Below are positions 14,201 through 25,427 of a stretch of DNA of 64,000 nt, in pieces. Both the position numbers and the translations under genes were made by a program. Source of the DNA: Diphasiastrum complanatum. Taxonomy: Eukaryota; Streptophyta; Lycopodiopsida; Lycopodiales; Lycopodiaceae. Location of the stretch: contig CM055093.1 of the NCBI GenBank assembly GCA_029204225.1, positions 2,274,887 through 2,338,886 of the forward strand, in the 5' to 3' direction. Under the pieces are notes generated by a model, which worked only from the letters and a program-made list of their open reading frames with translations, had not been told where the DNA came from and searched no databases. Every line of letters starts with the position of its first letter. The stretch's first letter is position 1.

Positions 14201-15413
14201 GTTTACTGTACCTGGAAAGTTTCCATGTCAATCAATGCCATCAAAATCTTTGGGATCACGATAGGGCGACTGCAATATGAGTTTAGAACATTCTACAGGT
14301 CCTTTCATTATTGGTTAGTCTAGCTGAGCTCTTCCTGGTGTGTCAGCAAGCGTCCTTCTATTTGCAATAGGTAAGAATCATTCAGGTATTGTCTAGGAAT
14401 TTGCAGATCGGTACTCGTGATATCTGAATTTTACCTTCGATGGACCACAGTTTAACTTTTATTCCTTACTCTTTTTATATATTTAGACTGTCTTGGGCTG
14501 AATTTTAAGTCTTGTGAATGCAGATATAGTTGAAAACGGAAAATTTCTTTTATCTGCTCGGAAGTTCAGGCGTGCCACTACCAGTGATTATGTCATTTCT
14601 CTTGATGCAGAAAACTTTTCTCGTGGCAGTAACTCGTACATGGGTAAATTGAGGTAAGCCAGCATGTTTTGAACCATAATTTTTCCATAAAAGTCCACAA
14701 GACACATCTTTTGAACAGGTTGAGACTTTTGGTACATTTGTTGCTGCAGATCGAACTTTTTAGGTACTAAATTTACAATGTATGATAGCCAACCACTGCC
14801 ACACTATAGTGTTGCCCTTTTAACCCATTTTACTGGAAGAACAGCAAAGCAAGTGACTTCCAAAGCTTCAGATGGTAACTATGTAGTTGCCCACATTGGG
14901 TATGAGTTGAATGTTCTTGGTACAAGAGGCCCAAGGCGCATGCAGTGCACCTTACTCTCAATTCCTGCGTCAGCAATGGAAGCACGTGGATCATTGCCAA
15001 CATCAGTTGAATTTCCTAGTGTTGATGGGGTGATGGCTGTTGTTCCTCATCCCAAGTCAAAGTCAGCTGTTGCTGATTGCAGCACTGCTGATTGTGAGCT
15101 TGTTACTACTAGTCCAAGCAAGGACCGACCTTTGGTATTAAAAAACAAAGCTCCAAGATGGCATGAGCAGCTTCAATGCTGGTGTTTGAATTTTCGAGGA
15201 CGGGTGACTGTGGCTTCTGTGAAGAACTTTCAGCTGGTTGCTGCTACAGAGCCTACGCAGTCCATTTCTCAAAGCGATTATGATAAAGTGTTGCTACAGT
15301 TTGGCAAAATTGGTAAAGATATATTTACTATGGACTATCGGTACCCTCTTTCTGCTTTTCAAGCATTTGCAATTTGTCTAAGTAGTTTCGATACAAAGCT
15401 AGCATGTGAATGA
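5280..15413 (+). CDS. TLP: Tubby-like F-box protein (TLP), four coding exons
   Basis: Exons 5280-5663, 7050-7137, 14524-14653 and 14750-15413 join in frame (all GT-AG; phases 0, 1, 2) to 421 codons, a usual length for plant TLPs (about 400-430). N-terminal FRSIIREI and [14 protein letters not shown] match the family and fix the start. The F-box lies at residues about 65-110 ([17 protein letters not shown], then [14 protein letters not shown]). The tubby domain runs from about 122 to the end, with the basic patch ARKFRR (169-174) in the phosphoinositide-binding region, and the C-terminal signature [15 protein letters not shown] followed by the invariant SFDTKLACE end. In the family the tubby domain tethers the protein to plasma-membrane PI(4,5)P2 and the F-box binds SKP1 for SCF ubiquitin ligase. 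No stop or frameshift is seen, so it is probably functional. Its second intron is inflated by an antisense hAT element. Confidence 0.95.
5664..7049 (+). other. TLP intron 1
   Basis: 1,386 bases between donor CAG|GTTTCC and acceptor TTGCAG|CCTGG. It opens with a poly-C run near 5675-5685. No coding content recognised. Confidence 0.85.
7991..8010. repeat. short (CT)n tract in intron 2
   Basis: About ten CT units preceded by TCCTCC; much shorter than the intergenic arrays. Confidence 0.9.
8164..8226. repeat. compound (CT)n(CA)n microsatellite
   Basis: About 11 CT units pass directly into about 21 CA units, just to the left of the hAT element's coding end. Confidence 0.97.
8347..11772 (-). pseudogene. 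hAT-type transposase (BED / DUF659 / hAT dimerisation), decayed
   Basis: Antisense to the host gene. In transposase order: a BED-finger-like [20 protein letters not shown] with VKGPGGRA (about 11.59-11.71 kb); low-complexity linker; DUF659 region [20 protein letters not shown] and [12 protein letters not shown] (about 10.55-10.75 kb); [19 protein letters not shown] (about 9.91-9.98 kb); [20 protein letters not shown] (about 9.72-9.78 kb); hAT dimerisation motif [18 protein letters not shown] (about 9.26-9.32 kb); and an acidic, arginine-glycine-rich tail ending at 8347. An intron with GTGAGT donor is likely at about 9073-9190. Frames shift several times and a TAG occurs at 9200-9202, so it looks inactive. 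Element ends and terminal inverted repeats were not identified. Confidence 0.8.
12996..13030. repeat. 10-bp perfect inverted repeat
   Basis: CACGTTCCAG and its exact complement CTGGAACGTG are separated by 15 bases. It lies in a GC-richer patch of intron 2 to the right of the hAT element. It could be a relic of a small inverted-repeat element; no target duplication seen. Confidence 0.6.
14654..14749 (+). other. TLP intron 3
   Basis: 96 bases, donor TTGAG|GTAAGC and acceptor GCTGCAG|ATCG. It splits an Arg codon within [11 protein letters not shown], a conserved tubby-domain segment, which fixes both ends. Confidence 0.93.
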
Positions 15414-17790
15414 GGATTGTGCAGTCTTTCAGCAGAAGAATCAAATTACAAAAATACAAAGTCTTTAGAAACATGACACAGGTCGCTGTGGGTAGTCTCG
15501 GCTCACTCGTTGACCTGCACGCGAACATTTAGTAGAAACTGCTAACGTGAAGAAATTATCCATCCCCGTCTGACTTGCAAGGTTTTGGGCTGCTGACTTG
15601 TACGTGGAAATCTTAGACGAAAGCATGGCATCTTCCATCCGTAGATGGAGATTGATTACAAGGCTTTCACAGCTTACTGACTTTAACATTTAGGTAATTG
15701 TAGGGGGGGTGCCTTAATCAGACAAAAGAGCAGAACATGATTGGTAAAGAATGTCAAATGTTTGAAAGTTCATTCCTAGTTTGGTAAGGATTGGTATCAG
15801 AATATCGAGTACCCACTTCATCAAGGCTGACTGACGGCAATGCCTCTTTATTATAGATGTGTTTATGTAAGCAAACTTTAAAGTAAACTATTTCGATCTA
15901 AAAGAAGCTGCAAGTGGGATGCTTATTTCAGTGTGTCTTGGTACCTGTAAGGTCCTGACGATGTTAAGCGCTACAGAGTTACTATGATGGTGAATGCTAG
16001 AATCAATGATTCCCTCCTTACTAGCACAATTTGGCATTCTGTTGCTTCTAATTACCCATTTGGTTCCATGTGATACCTTTATGACTAGGGTGTACCAGAA
16101 GTGGGCAACATCTTTTAACTTTTCATGGGGACCTGCATTTGCTGTACTGTAACTAATTTCCAAGTTCATAAAATTGTTCCATCTTTTCATGATATAGTAC
16201 CACTCTCCTGTATGAGGGCACAAGCTCATGTTGAAATTAAATCTGTTCTAGTATTTACTGCTATTTTGGTTACCATACTGCTTGCTTCTTTCTCTAGAGG
16301 GCCTTGTTTTGAATCATATATGATGAGTCTCATTATGTATTGGTCTGGCTTTTCAAGGTACATGTACATAGTTTTGAACCTGAATTTTGGTTTAAAAAGT
16401 CTAAACTGTTATATTAGGGTCATAGTTGATTATGTACTTATTCAGATCTTAAAGTTAAAATAGAAACCAATTTTGAAGCAATAAGAGTATCAGCAATGAT
16501 TAGTACAATATTGTGTATGTTTTTTATTGTTTACGATTTATGATTCTAATAATTTCTAGCTTAGCTTAATAAAGGTCATCATTATTTCTATATACAATAT
16601 CATATTTATCAGAGCATTTTGTTGCATTCTGATCACAAACTCTTCGAATGCTGCTCTCCCCATTTCAAAAATTACAATAAATCAGCTGTTATTGCATGGG
16701 GAATCACAGACATCAAAACATGAAAAATGACAGCCAACTTCTTTTAAAAGAACGCCTTACCAAAGAAAGTGTTCAGGGCTTAAGCTCCATTGTTAGATAG
16801 AGCAAATGGATTGAAGGCTCACAAACCACCTGGTGAGACAAGCATGAAGACGTACCACATTTGGGCCCAGGTTGTGCTATTTAAGAGTTGTTTTAGGGAG
16901 AGTTGATGTGTCCAGCAGAGGTCGACTCATTGAACTTTTTGTAACATTTGCATTGGTAGTTAGTTTAGTTGGCATTAGCACTCCAGCTTTGGGCAACTTT
17001 GATCTCGGGATTGCCTAAATTATTTTACCGTATGGATTTTTCCAGCTTAATTGCATAGAAAAATTTGTGGGATTGACCACCTAAGTTCAACCCTGCACAC
17101 ATGAGCGGTGTTTGAGACAAATTTGTTGAGCATGATGGGCTCGCCACTTATTAGTCAAAGTCTTAGAAACAAAGCCTTTAGGCATGGGGCCTAGCCTTCA
17201 ATTGTTGCATTGCCAGATGTTCAACAACTATGGTTGAATTTGGAATGGATAGAAGTGAGTAGTGGAATGTAAGCCGATATCAATAACGTGCCAATGATGT
17301 CCTTTGGCGGTGATGATGATGCTAATTTTCCACTCAAGATGAATGTGAAAAGGGGTGGTCGTAGAGAAGGGGTGAGGAGGGTAGGCAAGAGAACAAAAAT
17401 TATCCAATAGAAAATTAGAATTTTTTTATATTGTCTTTCATTTGATAAGAACCTATTCCCTATAGTTAAGGAGTACCTAAGTGTGGCATATATAAATGGC
17501 AAAAAACAATTTCAAAACAAACATTACACAACTAAAAAACAGATAAAGAAGAGCATATATCTTTAAATATAGTGATAGTTCTTTGGTGACACAAAACTGA
17601 GGTGCAACAAGACTGTGCATTATCAAATGGTCATTTTCAATATGTTGTAGGGATGTCATTAATCCCTCCAAGAGGAATAAACTGTTCTTCAAAGAAAACA
17701 TGAAAAAATCTTTGTAGGTCAATTTTATTATCCACCAAGGTTGGTATGAAATTGTACAATATGCTTAGTCCAATGGTAAACCATCAATCT
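15414..17790. other. probable TLP 3' UTR and downstream spacer
   Basis: No coding sequence recognised. AATAAA hexamers at 16568-16573 and 16676-16681 on the + strand are candidate polyadenylation signals, but AATAAA is frequent in such AT-rich DNA and I cannot choose the true end. The stretch 16.7-17.8 kb is featureless. Confidence 0.3.
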
Positions 17791-17809
17791 ATTCGAACAT
17801 TACTGGTTA

Positions 17810-17990
17810 TTGCAGATGGATGTTCAGACAACATTCTTTAATGGATATACTCAAGAATACATTTATATCTATCAACCAGAAGGTTACATCCTTCAAGGCA
17901 AGAGCGTAAGGTATGCAGATTGCATAAAGCTCTCTATGAGCTTAAGCAAGTTCCAAGGGTTTGGTTTGATAGAATTAATCGATTCTTGTT
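17810..17990 (+). pseudogene. Ty1/copia reverse transcriptase scrap
   Basis: Encodes MDVQTTFFNGYTQEYIYIYQ and PEGYILQGKSV, the recognisable DVKTAFLNG..EEEIYM.QPEGF block of copia RT, followed by a frame-shifted KL..LYGLKQ-like segment. About 60 codons only; nothing else of the element is preserved nearby in this orientation. Confidence 0.7.
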
Positions 17991-18177
17991 GTAGCATCAA
18001 TCAGTTTACTTCTAGTTCTGTCAACTCTAACGTCTCTCTCCAGCACTCTCCAGCACAAAGGCTCAAGCTATGTTATAATAACATTTAATGCCGATGATCA
18101 TTAGTAGTGTAGGAAATAAAACTCGAGCTAATTAGAGTGTTGACAAGTGTAGTGATTTAGTTTGATGAAGTTCAAGA

Positions 18178-18320
18178 GGTCCAATAGGATTTAGAGGTGG
18201 AACCATGAATGGCCCAATAGAATTTTAGAAATTGCTTGAGAATGGTCCAATAGAATCAAGAGGCGAATGGATCAATGGTCTAATAGGATTAAGATGTTGT
18301 AAAAGTGAGGTCCAATCATG
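18178..18320. repeat. degenerate short tandem repeats with TCCAATAG core
   Basis: GTCCAATAGGAT, GCCCAATAGAAT, GTCCAATAGAAT and GTCTAATAGGAT occur at roughly 35-50-base intervals, each followed by purine-rich sequence (AAGAGG or similar). It resembles a decayed tandem array, with a further GTCCAATC just beyond. Confidence 0.55.
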
Positions 18321-19041
18321 ATTGATCTTGGATTAGCTCGTGGATCTACTAGAGTCATTGTACTTCTCATTCTATGCTAAGTAATTTGGAGATCTTGTGG
18401 ATTTTCGAGACTAAGTGTTTTCTAGCATTCTCTCTCTATTTGAGAGCTATTGGTAGCATTCTCTCTCTACTCAAGGAGAGCAGCTTGTTTTTACTTAGTT
18501 TTATTTTTAAACACTTTCCACACGTGTGTATGTACTTTGGAAGTGAGTTAATGCATGTAGTAGTGTGTTTTTGCCATTGACTTGAAGATAGATCCTGAAT
18601 CTCAATCTAGTCTTGATCATTGTGCATCCACACACCTTAGGAGATCATAATTAGATGTGGTGGGCACTCCACACGTGTAAAATTCATAGTTATTGTGTAA
18701 TAGTATGTTTGAACAGAGACGTAGTCTATATTGGATTCAGCAAAGGAAGAGCTCCATTTCAAGTGAAATTATTCAACAGTTGAAAATGTCAAGGTTGTCA
18801 AGTTGACCGATTGACTTGTCAAGTTGACGTCGATGGTGAGTCATTAGACTCTTCAAATATTTGTTCTCAATTCCAATTTTGCTCTGCTTTGAATAATTGT
18901 GTTTTTTTGCAAACTGTCTCAAATGTGTGTGTAAAACTACATACTGTCTTGAATAATAGTTCATTTTTGCTGAATATTTACATTGTACAAGAGTACTCAG
19001 AAGATGAATGTAGGTGAGTAGGCGTAAGATTAAACTATAAC
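18321..19041 (-). other. possible LTR of the adjacent minus-strand copia, otherwise unassigned
   Basis: To the left of the copia end at 19042 (polypurine-like AAGAGGGAG then TGTTATAG on the minus strand) one expects the 3' LTR. The far boundary was not found and no second copy is visible in the window, so the LTR call is inference. No coding content. Confidence 0.3.
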
Positions 19042-19061
19042 ACTCCCTCTTAAGCTTATTG

Positions 19062-19780
19062 CTAGGCACCTGAATGAAAATTTAACATACTAATCAAGGT
19101 AGTATGCTTTTCTCTAGACAATGGCTTTGTTAAGATATCAGCCGACATACTGTGGTTGTGACAGTATCTTAATTGGGCATCTTTACTCTGAGCTTTCTCT
19201 CTATGAAAATGAAATTGAATGTCAATGTGTTTAGTTTTAAAGTGAGTTCGTGGATTCAAAGACAGATCTATATAGCTTTGATTGTTGCAGTGGAATATTG
19301 TTGGTTTGATCTGCTGAAAATTCATATCCTAGAGCAATCTTCTTAGCCAAATGATCTCCTTCACTGTAGAGGTGGGTGCAACATATTCGGACTGTGGAAG
19401 ACAAAGAAATGCATTTCTGCTTTCGATTGTCCTATGAAATAGGTACTCCTACAAGAAAGCATAGACAACTAGAAGTGGAATTTCTAGTAGCCACGTCTCC
19501 AACCCAATCTAAGTCAAAATAGGTGTTTAGAATCAATACGTCCTCTGTATTTCCATCATAACACAAAGCACAGTGCTTTGTGGCTTGAATGTATCTTAGT
19601 GCTCTTTGCAAAGCTTTCCAGTGAGGTAGGCCGACACATACTACGACAATGTGCTGACTGTGTAAGCAAGGTCAAGTCACGTGCAGATCATGGCATACAT
19701 GATCGATCCAATTATAGACTGATAGTTTATTTGCACATTTCTTTCTACTTTGCTTCAGTCTTTGGGCACATTCTTTGATA
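19062..19780 (-). pseudogene. Ty1/copia RNase H fragment with polypurine tract
   Basis: Minus-strand frames, with shifts, give ARPDLAY-like and GS.MYA..C segments, DLDWVGDVATRNSTS (the D.DWAGD..DRRST RNase H motif), QKCISLSST, VKEIIWLRRLL, HFKTKHIDIQFHF and SADILTKPLSREKH, in the correct order for the 3' end of copia pol. A purine-rich AAGAGGGAG followed by TGTT at 19042 marks the likely polypurine tract and LTR start. At least two frameshifts and stops; dead. Confidence 0.75.
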
Positions 19781-20144
19781 GCTTGAATCTTGTCGGTTGA
19801 CTTGCAATTTTCCATGCCATATCTATGAAGTATATAGATTAAGTAATTTTCCTAGCTTATGGTGATCCTTTTGTTTGGTCAGACTCGTGATCTCCATACC
19901 AAAAGGGTAGTGCATTGGGCCTGAATTAATAGTGTTGAATTTCTTCGAAAGTAAAGCATTTGTCTCATGCAATAGCAGATTCAAATTACTGAACGCATTA
20001 CATGTGGAATTGGACAATTTGCCATCTATGCCAAATTTGACCCTATCAACATCCTACACCAAGATGCTTGACATGAAAAAATGTAAGACCCCTATAACTA
20101 ACATAGATAACCTTTTTGCATTTTTCACACTCCTAAAAAGTTAT

Positions 20145-20999
20145 CTATTGAAGATTAAGGATTGATCTTGATATAACTCCAAGATTAGATCTATGCTTGA
20201 TGAAGGCACTTTTGCTCAAAGGCTTGGTGGGTAGATCGACAATACAAACATGCTCCAAATAGATTTCTCCTCCAATAAGCTTTTCTCTGACAAAGTGGTG
20301 TGCCACTTCTACGTGCTTGGTCCTTGCATGAAATCTGGAATTATTGGCAAGAGCTTGGTCGCACTTGAGCATTGGTAGATTATAATCTCTTGATCCAAAG
20401 CACTTCTTTGGTAGTTGTGGTGAGTGCTTTGTACTCGGCCTCACATGAAGAAAGACATATGGTATCTTGCTTTGGCCAAGATATTAGATTGCCTCCAAGA
20501 AATATAGTGTATGCACTAATGAACTTTCGATCCATCTTATCACTTGCAAAGTCCGAATCCGAGTAGCCAACAATGGATAAATCTTCATTTTTATAAATTA
20601 GACCATAATCACAAGATGAAGATGTGTATCTAAGAATCCTTTTGGCCATCTTCCAATGATGGATCTTAGGATCTTGCATAGATTGACTCAATTTGTGCAC
20701 ACACAAACTCAAATCGGGCCTAGTAATGGTAAGCCAAATTAAGGAGCCTATAAGACTCCTAAAAAGTGTGATGTCCTTGAAGGATCTTTCATCACCTTTA
20801 TTAGGATCTTTCACAATTTGCTCCATTGGAGTATCTATGCTCTTAGAATTTTTCGTATGAAATTTTTTCAACATAGAATGAGCATATCTAGATTGACATA
20901 TAAAAACATAATCTTCATGAAAGTCAATCTCTAGGCCTAGAATGTAATGGATCTCTCCTAGATCTTGCATTTTAATTCACATCCAAGTGCTAGCTTAGT
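20145..20999 (-). pseudogene. Ty1/copia RT end and RNase H fragment
   Basis: A 196-codon minus-strand frame begins MQDLGEIHYILGLEI (end of RT) and continues SLIGSLIWLTITRPDL, HWKMAKRILRYT, GYSDSDFASDKMDRKFIS and LSSCEAEYKALTTTTKEVLW. After a frame change come FHARTKHVEVAHHFVREK and a degenerate LADLFTKPLP block (VDLPTKPLSKSAF). It is a different family from the fragment at 19.1-19.8 kb and resembles Copia-4. No LTR was found on either side. Confidence 0.8.
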
Positions 21000-21573
21000 T
21001 TCTTCAACTAGCTTGATACAACTTCCACAAGTATTTTGTGAAAATTTTGGAAGGAAAGAAATCACTTCATGCAAATAGTGCTCTCGAGCACTAACGTGAG
21101 GAATTTCTTGCACTGATTCTGAAGTGTTTATATGGCTCTAATTCATGCATGAAGAATTTACACATAGAATATAATGATGGACTAAATGGAGAAGTTATTG
21201 ATTGCATGAGTTATGTCATAGATGGAAGCAAATACAAAGTGCGGTTTTGAAAATGATTGAGATTAGTCACAAATTAACCTGTTATATTGCAGGATAAATT
21301 TGGTAGTATTACAAAGATATGATTGATTTGTTTTGTAATAATGGTTGAATGCATGATTGAGACATGAAATATGAATATATTGTTAGTGCATATGAAGAGA
21401 GATCACATCCAAACAATCTTTTAAAGGTCTAGTAGTACTAGGTGTAAAGAAGTAATTAGGACATTTGAGAGTCTAGAAATATTGTGATAATTGTTGCATT
21501 AAATTATAGCTCCTGAACTTTGTTGGAAAGATGGACATGGAGAGATGGACGTGGTGGGGAGGATACAATAAAG
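21000..21573. other. AT-rich spacer left of Copia-1
   Basis: No coding sequence or structural feature recognised. Confidence 0.5.
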
Positions 21574-21578
21574 ATACT

Positions 21579-22153
21579 TGTCAGAAATGGTGAACTCTTG
21601 CAACTTTGTCGCAGCACGAACAAGAAACGAAGGTCAAACGAGAACGATTCGCGATAGTCAACGTGTCTTTGACTCAAAGCACGAACGAGTCGCGAATTAT
21701 TTGTGATTCGTAAACACACCTCCAGGACCGCAAACCGCGAAGGGGCGCAAAACAAAAGATTACGAAAGAAACGAAAAGAATGAAAGCAAACGAGAGATTT
21801 TGAAACAAACAAAGAAGAATCTTTCGCACTGCCAGCTGGCAGCTCAACGGGCTTCACACCAGATGAAACGAATGGCAACGACGGAGACTAACTAACTAGT
21901 TGATTAGCGTTAAGTAGTCTTGTGATTCTACGTGTTAGCTATTTTATAAACTCCACATAGTGGAGGTATAAACAATCCCCTCTGGATCATAACTAAGAAT
22001 CTGAATACAGAGATTTGTAAGAGACAGAGAGAGAGAGATAGCGAGTAGAGCAGAAAAATACTAGAAACCATAGCTGTGCATGAAAGTCTACCAACGAGTA
22101 GAACACAACGAAAGAGCAGAGTGTCATTCCGCCAACGAGCGAGACACCAATCT
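21579..22153 (+). repeat. Copia-1 5' LTR, 3'-truncated
   Basis: Matches the 3' LTR from its TGTCAGAAATGG start to GCGAGACAC, then jumps directly into gag zinc-knuckle sequence. The 3' LTR continues about 230 bases beyond that point. It contains GATTCGCGA and many CGAA motifs. Confidence 0.8.
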
Positions 22154-24029
22154 AGCAATACCTTGCATGCACTGCAAGAAAAAAGGGCATTCTGCATACG
22201 ATTGCAGATTCAACCCAAAAAGAAAGAACAAAGCTAAAAAGACAAACGTTGCAGAGTCATCAAAGGATGCTGAAAGAGGTGACGAAGCTTTCACGATACT
22301 CGATGAAGCTTCAACAAGTTACTCTGAACACGACTACGATGTAGTCATTGATTCAGGAGCAACATCACACATAACCTGCAACAAGAAAGTATTGATCGAC
22401 TTTCGTGAATTCGAAAACAACAGAGCGGTGATTCTGGGCGATGGAAGCAGACAGCTACGAACATTGTCAGGCCAAGCAGAGCTGCCAGGAGCACTCTATG
22501 TGGCCTCACTCAGAAAAGATCTGCTATCTGTCTACAAGATGGCAGATCTAGGCATTCGAGTTTTGTTCGATGGCAACACTTGTCGTATGATCGAGAAGAC
22601 GACAAACAAATTGCTGACGGTTGGATGCAGAGAAGGAAATCTCTACCAGGCCAAATAATCAGCAACTTTGATAGCATATTAAATTCTTCAGAAAACAAAG
22701 ATCAGCTATGGCATAGGAGAATGTATCATCTGAACATGCAAAGTCTGCATGACATGAGCAGAAAAGACATACTCACGGGTCTCAAGGTTTCAAGACTAAA
22801 AACTGAGTTCTACTGAGCTTGTCAGAAAGGCAAGCAACATCGAAATCCATTCATGCATGAATGAAGAAGAACCAAGGAAGTTCTTAAGCTCATCCACTTT
22901 GATGTTTGTGGACCGATGAAAACAAATTCGCTCTCAGGTTTGAGATACTTTCTGATTTTCATAGATGATTACAGCCGGATGACCACGATCTACTACTTGA
23001 AGAAGAAATTCGAAGTGTTTGATTCCTTCAAGAAGTTCATGGCATTCGCAGAGCAACACACCTCGAAAAAGATACAAATCCTTAGATCTGACAATGGAGG
23101 TGAATATAAAAGCACGAAATTTTTCAAGATTCTAGAACATGGGATAGAACACCAGTCCATTCCTGCATACACACCAAAATACAACGGTGTGGCAGAAAGA
23201 AGAAACAGAACGCTAGTCGAAGGAGCCAGATACATGATGACACAGGCTCAACTGCCAGGTCAATTCTGGGCTGAGGCAATAGCTGCAGATGTACACCTGC
23301 AGAACAGATCTACAATGACAGTGCTGGAAAATAAAATACCATACGCAATGTGGACAGGCAAAAAGCCTGATCTGTCATACGTACGGGTGTTTGGATGTGC
23401 AGCATACAAACACATTCCAAAAGAAAAGAGAAGCAAGTTCGATGACAAATCTGAACAAACAACCACGAATCCTACCATATCTGAAGGGTACCCAAAATAT
23501 GGGATTAACCTACAAAGCTGAAAACGAGAAAAAAAGATTCGACCTGCATCACTACAGTGATGCAAGCTGGGCGAACTGCAAAGATGACAACAAGTCCATT
23601 ACTGGAGGATGTACTATAGCGTGCGGAGCTGCAATCAGCTGGACATGCAAAAAGCAAACCTTGGTGGCTCAATCCTCTTGCGAAGCTGAATATGTCGCAA
23701 CTCCAAAGGTCACGAATGAGGTATGTGGCTACACATAATGTTGGAAGCAATTGGGATTCTACAAGGAGGGCCAAACATGATGATGATGGACTCTTAGAGT
23801 GCCGTCTATCTGTCCCAGGATCCCGTCTTCCATTCCTAGACAAAGCACATACCTCTGAAGTACCATCACATTCGAGATTTGATCTCGAAAGGAGAGCTCT
23901 AGGTCTAGTATATAAAATCAGAAAATATGATTGCAGATTTGCTCACGAAACCGCTCGACAAGCCACTCTTTGCCAAGCAAAGAAGGGCAATTGGATTAAA
24001 CGTACAAAGCTGCAAGGTTCAAGAAGGAG
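22154..24029 (+). pseudogene. Copia-1 gag-pol remnant lacking RT
   Basis: In order: gag zinc knuckle CMHCKKKGHSAYDC (CX2CX4HX4C, about 22.16-22.21 kb); protease VVIDSGATSHITC with intact DSG; pre-integrase LWHRRMYHLNMQSLHDM; integrase FIDDYSRMTTIYYLKKK, LRSDNGGEYKSTKFF and YNGVAERRNRTLVEGAR (catalytic Asp and Glu present) to CAAYKHIPKEKR. The frame then drops straight into RNase H: FDLHHYSDASWANCKDD, AQSSCEAEYVA and ADLLTKPLDKPLF. RT is absent. Several stops and frameshifts occur. A purine-rich GGTTCAAGAAGGAG precedes the 3' LTR. Confidence 0.85.
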
Positions 24030-24821
24030 TGTCAGAAATGGTGAACTCCTGCAACTTTGTCGCAGCACGAACAAGAAACGAAGGTCGAACGAGAATGATT
24101 CGCGACAGTCAATGTGTCTTTGACTCGAAGCACGAACGATACGCGAATCATTCATGAATCGTAAATACACCTCCAGGACCGCAAACCGCAAAGGGGCGCA
24201 AAATGAAAGAATACAAAAGAAATGAAAAGAACGAAAGCAAACGGGAGATTACGAAACAAACGAAGAAGAATCTTTTGCGTTGCCAGTTGGTAGCTCAATG
24301 GGCTTCAAACGAATGGCAGCGACGGAGACTAACTAACTAGTTGATTAGCGTTAACTAGTCTTGTGATTCTACGTTTTAGCTATATTTTAAACTCCACACA
24401 GTGGAGGTATAAACGATCTTCTCTGGATCATAACTAAGAATCTGAATACAGAGATCCGTAAGAGACAGAGAGAGAGAGGTAGCGAGTAGAGCAGAAAAAT
24501 ACTAGAAACCATAGCTGTGCATGAAAGTCTGCCAACGAGCAGAACACAGCGAAAGAGCAGAGTGTCATTCCACCAACGAGCGAGACACTGACGATCTCGC
24601 TCTAAAAACTAAACTGATAATACAGTTGCTCTATTTTTGTGCATCTCCCTATCTTGTGCTATCATTTGTCTTGATTGCTAGAATAGAATGTGTTCTATGA
24701 TGTGTAGTCGCGTGTTTGGGATCCTGTAAACAACTTCCGTACAAAAGAAAATTGAAAGACACAAAATCGTTCGTGAAAAAGAAGACGAAGACAAAAAGGG
24801 AACAGCCTCGCTTCCGCAACA
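24030..24821 (+). repeat. Copia-1 3' LTR (792 bp)
   Basis: Starts TGTCAGAAATGG after the polypurine tract and ends CGCAACA directly before the target duplication ATACT. Full length, unlike its 5' partner. The GATCCTGTAAAC near its end matches GATCCTGAAAC in Copia-3 LTRs. Confidence 0.82.
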
Positions 24822-24826
24822 ATACT

Positions 24827-25427
24827 AATGGGTGGTCTTGTGAAAGAGGAGATGTCTTGGGTAGTGGAAATGACATTAGGCGATTGGAAGAACTGGTTGA
24901 TGGTGGTGGAGTCGATAGAACTAGTGGGGGAGGAGACATTTGGGAGAGAACAACGTGGAGAGGAGGCGATGGCGGATGTATGTGGGGTTGAGAATGTAAG
25001 AGGAGGGGAATTTGGCGAGTGGGGAAAGAATGGGCGGTGGTGGCAGTGTCGTGGATTGGGGATTGGGTCTGAAAATATTGGGAAGGGCTTTGTATGCTAG
25101 AAGTGGCAAGAAGGGTGGTAAGCAGGGCCCAGTGGGTGACATCAAGGTTTGCAGGTTGGGATTGGTGGGCGGGGAGTTGGGTCATGATGATGTCAGTGAG
25201 GAAGCCACTAGCAGTGACTTTATTCGGTTTGTTAAGGGCTAGACAAAATTTTTTGAAAATGAGATGGGACTAGTTGTAGGCGGGTAGTAGGTTGGTGTGC
25301 GGTATCTTAAAGGTTTCTCTTAGGTATCTTAAAGCATCCCTCCTAAAGGTTTCTCTCAGGACTTTCTTTAGTGGCCTGACTTGCCGAACACTCTCATGAA
25401 TATAAATTCGACATAAGGGAATTGTAG
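24827..25427. other. G-rich low-complexity spacer
   Basis: G- and GGA-rich on the + strand, giving long proline/serine-rich or glycine-rich frames on either strand that look compositional, with no recognised domain. Around 25303-25360 GTATCTTAAAGGTTTCTCT-like units recur imperfectly. Confidence 0.4.

Larger units (their letters stand above)
7138..14523 (+). other. TLP intron 2, expanded by a transposon
   Basis: 7,386 bases between donor CCAA|GTAAGT and acceptor AATGCAG|ATATAG. About half is an antisense hAT-type element (8.35-11.8 kb). The flanks hold (CT)n/(CA)n tracts near 8.0 and 8.2 kb, a symmetric GCGTTTC/GAAACGC-rich patch at about 7706-7750, and a 10-bp inverted repeat at 12996-13030. 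No other coding content was recognised in 7138-8346 or 11.8-14.5 kb. The in-frame splice across it is supported by tubby-domain continuity (LYLGLSP to [11 protein letters not shown]). Confidence 0.88.
21579..24821 (+). mobile_element. Copia-1: LTR retrotransposon, internally deleted, with target-site duplication
   Basis: Bounded by TG...CA ends and flanked by the direct repeat ATACT (21574-21578 and 24822-24826), which fixes both borders. The two LTRs share long near-identical stretches starting TGTCAGAAATGGTGAACTC. The 5' LTR has lost its final part together with the primer-binding site and gag N-terminus (break at about 22153), and pol lacks the integrase end and the entire reverse transcriptase (junction at about 23460). 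It is the same family as Copia-3. It cannot move on its own. Confidence 0.85.

Noticed and set aside
24649-25185. 178-codon proline/serine-rich minus-strand ORF
   Set aside because: Follows from the G-rich + strand composition, overlaps the Copia-1 3' LTR end, and has no recognisable domain.
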